A DNA stretch of 64,000 bases from JAKOVR01 sp031415655 (GTDB taxonomy: Bacteria; Actinomycetota; Acidimicrobiia; Acidimicrobiales; Acidimicrobilacustridaceae): contig JANOSD010000073.1 of assembly GCA_031415655.1 (NCBI GenBank), positions 1 through 64,000 of the forward strand, given 5' to 3'. This document shows, piece after piece, positions 58,703-64,000 of this stretch (its first letter is position 1; each line of letters starts with the position of its first letter). Below the pieces are notes generated by a model that saw nothing but the letters and a program-made list of their open reading frames with translations, was not told where the DNA came from and searched no databases. A program made the position numbers and the translations under genes.

Positions 58703-59599
58703 GTGGCGTCGCCCTTTACGATGATGGAGATCGCGGGCCGGGAAGTGAAGGTCTCGAACCCCGACAAGGTGTTCTTCCCGGCCGTCGGTATCACCAAACT
58801 CGACCTCGTCCGGTACTACTTGTCGGTCGGCGACGCGGTCGTCCGAGGCGTGCATCTTCGGCCCACCACATTGAAGCGATACCCCGACGGTGAAGGCGGG
58901 AAGATGTTCTTTCAACATCGGGTGCCGGAGAAGCGGCCGGAGTGGTTGCAGACCGTCACGGTCTCGTACCCCGATGCGGGGGTGGCCACGCTGCTGTGCC
59001 CGGCCGACCTCGCGCACGTGGTGTGGGCGGTGAACCTTGGCTGCCTCGATCTGAACCCATGGGCATCGCGACGGTGGGATCTCGAACACCCTGATGAGCT
59101 GCGGTTCGATCTCGACCCCAATCCCGGCGTCACGTTCGCCGAGGTGAAGGCCGTGGCCGGTGTGGTACACGAGGTGCTCGACCAGTTCGGGTTGATCGGG
59201 TTCCCCAAGACGTCGGGTTCCCGGGGAATCCACGTGTACGTGCGAGTGGTGGCGAAATGGGGGTTCGCCGACCTGTATCGGGCAGGGGTGATCCTGGCGG
59301 AGGAAGTGCAACGTCGTCGACCGGATCTGGTGAGCCTCGAGTTCTTAAAGGCCGACCGTGGCCGCCGCGTATTGATCGACGTGAACCAGAACGCTCGCAA
59401 CCGCACGGTGGCTTCGGCGTACTCCGTGCGCGCCAACCCTGATGCGCTGGTCAGCTGCCCGTTCCGATGGGACGAGTTGCCCGATATCGAGTTGGGGGAC
59501 CTCACCATCGACACCGTGCCGATTCGAGTGGCGACGATCGGCGACCTCCACGCCGGCCTTGATGACAACCCGTGTTCGCTCGCCGCCGTGCTGGGTTGA
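58703..59599 (+). CDS. NHEJ-type DNA primase-polymerase (LigD polymerase domain, stand-alone)
   Basis: This 298-residue archaeo-eukaryotic primase-fold polymerase fills gaps and adds ribonucleotides in non-homologous end joining. 'REVKVSNPDKVFFPAVGITK' is the family start, the catalytic pair is Asp136/Asp138 in 'LRFDLDPNPG', His177 lies in 'SGSRGIHVYV', and the third Asp is Asp227 in 'RRVLIDVNQN'. In LigD these residues belong to the polymerase domain; here the nuclease and ligase domains are absent, and a ligase is encoded convergently next door. GTG 58703 or ATG 58721 may start it. Confidence 0.9.
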   Translation: MASPFTMMEIAGREVKVSNPDKVFFPAVGITKLDLVRYYLSVGDAVVRGVHLRPTTLKRYPDGEGGKMFFQHRVPEKRPEWLQTVTVSYPDAGVATLLCPADLAHVVWAVNLGCLDLNPWASRRWDLEHPDELRFDLDPNPGVTFAEVKAVAGVVHEVLDQFGLIGFPKTSGSRGIHVYVRVVAKWGFADLYRAGVILAEEVQRRRPDLVSLEFLKADRGRRVLIDVNQNARNRTVASAYSVRANPDALVSCPFRWDELPDIELGDLTIDTVPIRVATIGDLHAGLDDNPCSLAAVLG

Positions 59600-59647
59600 C
59601 GCTTCGGGTGGCGCCCGCACTGCTCGCTCGCACCGAACCCCCACCTC

Positions 59648-60865
59648 CTACGGGTCGAGGAAGATGGTCCGGAGCTCGTACGGAGCGATCTGTTCGAGTT
59701 GACCGTAGGTGCAGCTTTCCGGGGTTCGGTCGGTGCGCCACCGCTGGAACCGGCCCCCGTGCCGGAACCGTCCATTGAGCACGTTTTCGTAGGCCACCTC
59801 GGCCACGAGTTCGATGCGGATCGGGAACCACGAGAGGTCCTTGGTGCCGGTCCAACGAGAGAGTCCGCCCGGCATGCGTTGCCCTTCGCCGACCGCGGGG
59901 GTTTCCTCAGAGTCGGGGTCAGCGTCGGGGTCGGGGTCAGCGTCGGGGTCGGAGTTGGTGTCGGGGTCGGAGCTGGTGGACGGAGGCGTCACGCCTGCGC
60001 TACCCCCGCCGGCCGCTCGTTCTGGATCGGACCAGTCCTTCCAAGGATGTTCGTCGAGAGCGCCCTCGCGATACGGCGCCAACTCGTCGATCAGTTCCCG
60101 TCGGCGGACGGCGCTGAACGATGCGGCCACGCCTACGTGGTTGAGTCGGCCGTTGTCGCCGAAGAGCCCGAGAAGCAGCGATCCAACGCCTTCTCCGTCT
60201 TTGTGCATGCGGAACCCGGCCACGACGCAATCGGCGGTGCGTTTGTGTTTGACCTTGAGCAGCGACCGCTTGTTGGGGGCGTAGGGGAGCAGGGCCCGTT
60301 TGGCGATCACGCCGTCGAGTCCGGCGCCTTCGAAACGCACGAACCAGTCCTGAGCGAGGGCACGGTCGGTAGTGATCGGGGTGAGGTGTAGTGGCGGCGC
60401 GGCGTGGGCGAGCACCCGTTCGAGTTCGGTTCGGCGTTCATGGAACGGTCGGTCCATCCACGAAACACCGTCGACGCCGAGAAGGTCGAACGCCACGAAC
60501 GACGCCGGCGTCTCCACGCTGAGCTTGCGCACTCGGCTCTCCGCCGGATGGATGCGCTGGCTCAGCGTGTCGAAGGCGAGCCCTTCGGGGCCGGCGACCA
60601 CAATCTCGCCGTCGAGCACGCACTGATCCGGCAGTTGGTCGCGGATCGGGCCGAGCAGTTCAGGGAAGTAACGGGTGAGCGGCTTCTCATTCCGACTTCC
60701 CAGCATCACGTCGTCGCCGTCACGAAAGACGATGCAACGAAAGCCGTCCCACTTGGGCTCGAAGAGCACCGGCGGCTCTCCGCTGGCTTCGTCGGGGAGC
60801 GGCACGGCATCAATGGAACCCACGGCCTTGCACAACATGGGCGAGATCGGCGGCTCGGGGTTCAT
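59648..60865 (-). CDS. ATP-dependent DNA ligase (LigC/LigD-ligase type)
   Basis: The 405-residue ligase has the adenylated Lys38 in 'LFEPKWDGFRCIVFRDGD' (motif I). 'VLDGEIVVAGPEGLAFD' is motif III, 'GLDGVIAKRALLPYAPNKRS' motif IV, and 'LLKVKHKRTADCVVAG' motif V. The C-terminal OB fold holds a repeat-rich Asp/Pro/Ser insert ('DPDADPDPDADPDSEE', bases about 59917-59975, GTCGGGGTCAGC units) absent from most relatives. It seals DNA nicks, probably in end joining with the neighbouring polymerase. ATG 60865 begins the family N-terminus. Confidence 0.92.
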   Translation of the reverse strand: MNPEPPISPMLCKAVGSIDAVPLPDEASGEPPVLFEPKWDGFRCIVFRDGDDVMLGSRNEKPLTRYFPELLGPIRDQLPDQCVLDGEIVVAGPEGLAFDTLSQRIHPAESRVRKLSVETPASFVAFDLLGVDGVSWMDRPFHERRTELERVLAHAAPPLHLTPITTDRALAQDWFVRFEGAGLDGVIAKRALLPYAPNKRSLLKVKHKRTADCVVAGFRMHKDGEGVGSLLLGLFGDNGRLNHVGVAASFSAVRRRELIDELAPYREGALDEHPWKDWSDPERAAGGGSAGVTPPSTSSDPDTNSDPDADPDPDADPDSEETPAVGEGQRMPGGLSRWTGTKDLSWFPIRIELVAEVAYENVLNGRFRHGGRFQRWRTDRTPESCTYGQLEQIAPYELRTIFLDP

Positions 60866-60893
60866 GGCCCCGACCGTACCGAACCGGCGGCGA

Positions 60894-61982
60894 TCAGGGA
60901 AGACTGGTGCCTGGCACGGTGGCGGTCGACCCGGTGGTGGCGGTCGACCCGGTGGGGCCGGACCCGGTGGAGATCGGGACGCTACCTGCCTTCTTGAGCG
61001 CAGCGGCAATTTCCACTCGATCGAACACGTTGTCGAGGCGATCGACCACGGTCCCGGTGGCATCAGTGACGAACAGCGCCGGTTCATAGGTGAGACCGAA
61101 GGCGGTGATGGCTTCCGCGGATTCGGCCTTCTCGAAACCACGACGGGCCTTGGCATCCTTGTAGACCTCGGCGTGCACGAACACGACGTCGGGATTTGTG
61201 GCCGCGGCCTCGACGAGAAGGCCGAGCACCGGCCCGCACACACCGATTTGGCAGAACTCGGGCGTACTCACCATGTAGGCCACCGGCCGTCCGGACGCGA
61301 GGGCTTCGGTGAGCGTCATCGTGTGGAACGGACACATCTCGGGCGTGGCGGTGCAGATCGGATCGACGCCGCGAGCATCGTTAACGGTCGGGGTGTCGAC
61401 GGGGGGCAGCTTCGACCCAACGGCGGGGTTCTTGATCTTGGCGGGGTCGTAGACCTGCAGTGCTTGGGTGAGTTGTTCCCCATCAATGGTGATGGCCGCT
61501 TGGTAGATCCCGGTCTCGGTGAACGACGTACGCACGGGGTAGTAGCCGATAGGAACGCCGTCCTTGTGTCGGGCGGCGGTGACCGGAGCGCCGACCGGTT
61601 TGCCGTCCTTCGTGAACGTGAACGACAACGACTCCGGTCCGTCGAGGATGGGATCGCCCTGCGCCGTAGACAACAGAAAGGCCAACCGTTGCGGTGAGCC
61701 GGTCGCTACATACCCGATGTTGTCGGTCCCGCTGGCGTCGAACACGGCAGCGAGCACCTTGCCGCCCGTGCGCCCGTTGTCGAGTTTGTTGACGACCGCG
61801 TCCGTCGCGCCCGATCCGCCGCCGCTCCCACTGCCGATCGTGCTTCCGGATGAGCATCCGCCGAGCAATCCGAGGGTTGACGCTCCAACAACTCCGACGC
61901 TGGCCGCCGCGCCCCCCAACACCGAGCGTCGGGTGATCGTATTGCCTCGGGCCGAGGTGGAGTCGGGGGATTCGGTGGTCAT
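60894..61982 (-). CDS. Tat-exported lipoprotein with thioredoxin-like domain
   Basis: The 362-residue protein has a twin-Arg signal ('NTITRRSVLGGAAASVGVVG') ending in a lipobox ('TLGLLGGC'). It is therefore exported folded and lipid-anchored. The middle is an Ig-like beta domain ('LSFTFTKDGKPVGAPVTAAR'). The C-terminal part is thioredoxin-like ('GRPVAYMVSTPEFCQIGVCG', 'DVVFVHAEVYKDAKA', 'YEPALFVTDATGTVVDRL'). Its Cys pair is spaced C-x4-C instead of CxxC, so disulphide exchange is uncertain and a metal or haem role is possible. A Ser/Thr/Gly tail ends it. The start at ATG 61982 lies 75 bp from the divergent iron-sulphur fusion gene. Confidence 0.8.
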   Translation of the reverse strand: MTTESPDSTSARGNTITRRSVLGGAAASVGVVGASTLGLLGGCSSGSTIGSGSGGGSGATDAVVNKLDNGRTGGKVLAAVFDASGTDNIGYVATGSPQRLAFLLSTAQGDPILDGPESLSFTFTKDGKPVGAPVTAARHKDGVPIGYYPVRTSFTETGIYQAAITIDGEQLTQALQVYDPAKIKNPAVGSKLPPVDTPTVNDARGVDPICTATPEMCPFHTMTLTEALASGRPVAYMVSTPEFCQIGVCGPVLGLLVEAAATNPDVVFVHAEVYKDAKARRGFEKAESAEAITAFGLTYEPALFVTDATGTVVDRLDNVFDRVEIAAALKKAGSVPISTGSGPTGSTATTGSTATVPGTSLP

Positions 61983-62057
61983 GGACGTCGAACGTAACCT
62001 GCCCCCTGTGGCGTTGGACAGTCACCGCTGCTCGCCCCTCTCAAGGATGCCAACACC

Positions 62058-63644
62058 GTGACCGTGCAACTGACCGTCGATGGCCAACAGGTGGAGGTGG
62101 AGGACGAGACCGTCTCCCTTCTCGACGCCCTACGTGATGGCCTGGGTAATCGGGCGGCGAAGGACGGCTGCAGCCCTCAAGGCCAGTGTGGGTGTTGCAC
62201 GGTTCTTGTGGACGGCGCGCCCCGTGTGGCGTGCGTGACCCCGGTGCGACGTGTGGCCGGGCGCTCCATCACCACGATCGATGGCCTCGACCCCGCTCGT
62301 ATCGAGCAGTGGGCTGAAGCGTTCTGTGCCACCGGCGCGAGCCAGTGCGGATTTTGCACGCCCGGGATCGTGGTGCGCCTCGAAGGCGCGGCGGCGAAGG
62401 GGCTTCCGGCAACGGACCGAGTGTCAATCGACCGAGCCCTCGCCGCCCACCTTTGCCGTTGCACCGGTTGGCAGACGATTGTGGAGGCGTACGGCCACAT
62501 GGTCGGCGAATCGCCGGTTGTGGTTGCGTCGCCGCCGCGTGATCTCGACGTCGCATCGATGCGGGCCAGCTTGGAAGGGGGCGCGCCGCAGGTGGTCGCG
62601 CCGTCGGTTGCGCTGGGTCGAGCAGGCTTCGCCGACGACACCGCACCGCCGCCGGGCGAAGCCCTTGTGGCCATCCCGGGCCCAGACGGGAGTTGGGCAG
62701 TGGGTGAAACGTTGGCTGAGGCAAGGGCCAAGGCCGACAAGGTGCAAGGCCGACGCACCACCGTCGCTCCGTCGCCGCCGCTCGAGGTCCCCGACGGCGA
62801 TTGGGTTCGCACCTTGCGAACGAGCTGGGTGGAGCCGGCCTACCTCGAGACCGACGCGTCGTGGTGTTTGCCCGACGGCGAGCCGGTCACCCCGCTGGCC
62901 AACGGCGGTGCGTTCGGTGGGAAGGCGGCGTCGATCGCGCCGGCGGCGGCACGGGAGTTGTCCCGCCAACTCGGCCGACCGGTGCGGGTGCTTTTGGCGA
63001 GGGAAGACACGGTTCGGCTGGGGCCGAAACGCCCGCCGATCGCCGCCGGAATTCGGGCCGACGGTACGGGCGTGATTCGTGTGGTGCGCACCGATGGCAT
63101 CGCTGGCGCGATCGCATCGGTTGCGCCCGGCCTGGTGGTGGAGGAAGTGGCGTGGCCCGGCGGTGCGAACGGGGGGCCGTTCACCTCGTCAGCGATCCGG
63201 GCCGCCGGGTGGGCGGAGGCGGCGGTGTTGCTGCACTCGCTTGGGCTGGCCGATACCGACTTGCCGATCACCGCGCCCAACGGTGCCATGGCGTGGGCGG
63301 CCATCGATCCGAGCGACGGATTGGTCCGAGTGAAGGTGCGGTGTGGTGCGGTGCTCGATGCGGTGGTGCTGCGCTCGTACTGCATTGGCGCCGCCCACAT
63401 GGCGCTCGGCTGGGTTCGGTCCGAACAGCTCACGGTCGACCCCGAGTCGGGCGACATCCTCGACCTCACAATCCGTTCGTTCGGCGTGCTTCGGTCGTCC
63501 GAAACGCCGCATATCGAGGTGACACTCCACGACGACGATGGTCCGCCGATCAACGGTTCCGACGCCGTATTCGCCGCCGTCGCATCAGCGGCGTGGCGGC
63601 AGTCGGGTTTCGCCCCGTCCTGGCCCGTAGGTCCCTCCTCTTGA
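62058..63644 (+). CDS. 2Fe-2S subunit (CoxS/XdhC-like) fused to a degenerate molybdopterin-binding (CoxL-like) region
   Basis: The 528-residue protein begins as a complete iron-sulphur subunit of the xanthine dehydrogenase/CO dehydrogenase family. Cluster I ligands are in 'KDGCSPQGQCGCCTVLVDG' (Cys38, Cys44, Cys47) plus Cys59; cluster II ligands are Cys97, Cys100, Cys133 and Cys135 ('CGFCTPG', 'CRCTG'). After residue 150 it continues with pieces of the large subunit: 'LANGGAFGGKAASIAPAAA', 'LSRQLGRPVRVLLAREDTVR' and a late 'PINGSDAVFAAVASAAW'. Much of the large subunit's N-terminal half is missing, so molybdenum catalysis is doubtful. It may pass electrons or be a regulatory offshoot. GTG 62058 starts it. 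Confidence 0.75.
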   Translation: MTVQLTVDGQQVEVEDETVSLLDALRDGLGNRAAKDGCSPQGQCGCCTVLVDGAPRVACVTPVRRVAGRSITTIDGLDPARIEQWAEAFCATGASQCGFCTPGIVVRLEGAAAKGLPATDRVSIDRALAAHLCRCTGWQTIVEAYGHMVGESPVVVASPPRDLDVASMRASLEGGAPQVVAPSVALGRAGFADDTAPPPGEALVAIPGPDGSWAVGETLAEARAKADKVQGRRTTVAPSPPLEVPDGDWVRTLRTSWVEPAYLETDASWCLPDGEPVTPLANGGAFGGKAASIAPAAARELSRQLGRPVRVLLAREDTVRLGPKRPPIAAGIRADGTGVIRVVRTDGIAGAIASVAPGLVVEEVAWPGGANGGPFTSSAIRAAGWAEAAVLLHSLGLADTDLPITAPNGAMAWAAIDPSDGLVRVKVRCGAVLDAVVLRSYCIGAAHMALGWVRSEQLTVDPESGDILDLTIRSFGVLRSSETPHIEVTLHDDDGPPINGSDAVFAAVASAAWRQSGFAPSWPVGPSS

Positions 63645-63706
63645 GCGGGGCGGGAGCGAACCAGCGCGCCCACCCTTGCCTCCTTTCGCAGGTGTACCGT
63701 CCGACC

Positions 63707-63844
63707 ATGAGCAGATTGCGGAAGAGCGTTCCGGTCGGCTGGAACGATGTTCTCGTCGGCATCTCGCTCGGTAGCGGGAGTGGTGGTCTTCTCAAGTGGA
63801 TCGGCAATGCGGGCATTGTGATGCAGGAAGGAGCCAGCGACTGA
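63707..63844 (+). CDS. 45-residue hypothetical protein coupled to a lipoprotein gene
   Basis: ATG 63707 to TGA 63842-63844 encodes 'MSRLRKSVPVGWNDVLVGIS' and a Gly-rich continuation ('SGSGGLLKWIGNAGIVMQEG'). Its stop shares one base with the next ATG (TGATG), implying coupled translation. No family is recognised. A role as a leader peptide for the lipoprotein gene is possible. Confidence 0.5.
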   Translation: MSRLRKSVPVGWNDVLVGISLGSGSGGLLKWIGNAGIVMQEGASD

Positions 63845-64000
63845 TGCGTTACACAGCAAATCTTCCGAAACCGTGCGCGGGCGGAAATCGGCGCACCGCG
63901 TGGTTCGTGGCGGTTGCCTTCGGGCTGACCGCCTTGGCGGCGTGCAGCACCTCCGAATCAGCAATACCGACCAGCGGGACAGTCCCCACGTCCGGCGTAG
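63844..64000 (+). CDS. Lipoprotein, 3' end cut by the window
   Basis: Only 52 codons are visible. The start 'MRYTANLPKPCAGGNRRTAW' is followed by a hydrophobic stretch and lipobox ('VAFGLTALAACSTSESA'), so the mature protein begins with a lipid-modified Cys outside the membrane. The rest, and hence the function, lies beyond the window. Confidence 0.65.
   Translation, partial: MRYTANLPKPCAGGNRRTAWFVAVAFGLTALAACSTSESAIPTSGTVPTSGV

Noticed and set aside
1..64000. tRNA, rRNA and known riboswitch genes
   Set aside because: No cloverleaf with conserved TTCRANY loop, no rRNA signature and no recognised riboswitch core was seen on either strand by eye.

Overview
The window looks like a chromosome segment of a high-GC Actinomycetota, most likely class Acidimicrobiia (Ilumatobacter-like). 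This placement is an inference from the DUF222-type HNH nuclease, a guaB3 paralogue, an F420-type luciferase-like oxidoreductase, a crotonyl-CoA carboxylase/reductase, a CIRCE-controlled groESL operon, frequent GTG/TTG starts and overlapping ATGA/GTGA junctions. No phylogenetic calculation was possible. I saw no rRNA, tRNA, CRISPR array, insertion sequence or integrase.

Layout. 1-3400: a partial HNH nuclease, then three broken genes (a membrane protein, a GntR regulator damaged by tandem duplications, and a sterol-desaturase-like protein). 3400-6300: a small zinc-binding protein, a GNAT acetyltransferase and a xylulokinase-like FGGY kinase. 6400-11934: a tightly coupled catabolic operon of a seven-helix PQ-loop protein, a glutamine-synthetase-like ligase, an iron-type alcohol dehydrogenase, a PuuD-like gamma-glutamyl hydrolase and an aldehyde dehydrogenase, with a foldable intercistronic RNA. 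12043-18524: a zinc-ribbon surface protein, then tsaE-tsaB-rimI-tsaD (tRNA t6A synthesis) and groES-groEL behind two abutting CIRCE sites. 18600-24050: a Nudix hydrolase, two alpha/beta hydrolases, a coiled-coil membrane protein and small unknown proteins. 24282-27443: guaB3, a VOC protein and guaA.

27500-37400: an F420-type oxidoreductase, a dienelactone hydrolase-like protein, the PcrA/UvrD helicase, a lipid-kinase-like protein, an unusual YceI / cytochrome c / copper monooxygenase fusion, and an acyl-CoA-ligase-like enzyme. 37400-44530: a Rieske-like anchored protein, a stand-alone B12-binding subunit, an FKBP lipoprotein, sucCD, a DUF2252 protein and an amidohydrolase. 44703-48711: thiolase, crotonyl-CoA carboxylase/reductase, methylmalonyl-CoA epimerase and a carboxymuconolactone-decarboxylase-like protein, which suggests C4/C5 acyl-CoA assimilation feeding succinyl-CoA. 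49430-55035: a GH36 alpha-galactosidase convergent with a Liv-type permease fusion and its substrate-binding lipoprotein. 55163-64000: a 5'-3' exonuclease, a large secreted PKD protein, a two-gene NHEJ-like set (primase-polymerase and ATP-dependent ligase), a Tat lipoprotein with a thioredoxin-like tail, a CoxS-CoxL-remnant fusion, and a lipoprotein cut by the window end.

The most unusual items are the three-domain redox fusion at 33.5 kb, the gamma-glutamyl amino-alcohol operon with its PQ-loop protein and structured RNA at 6.4-11.9 kb, the 2Fe-2S/molybdopterin-remnant fusion at 62 kb, the frame-compensating duplications in the GntR gene, and two copies of a palindrome family at 24.1 and 47.5 kb.
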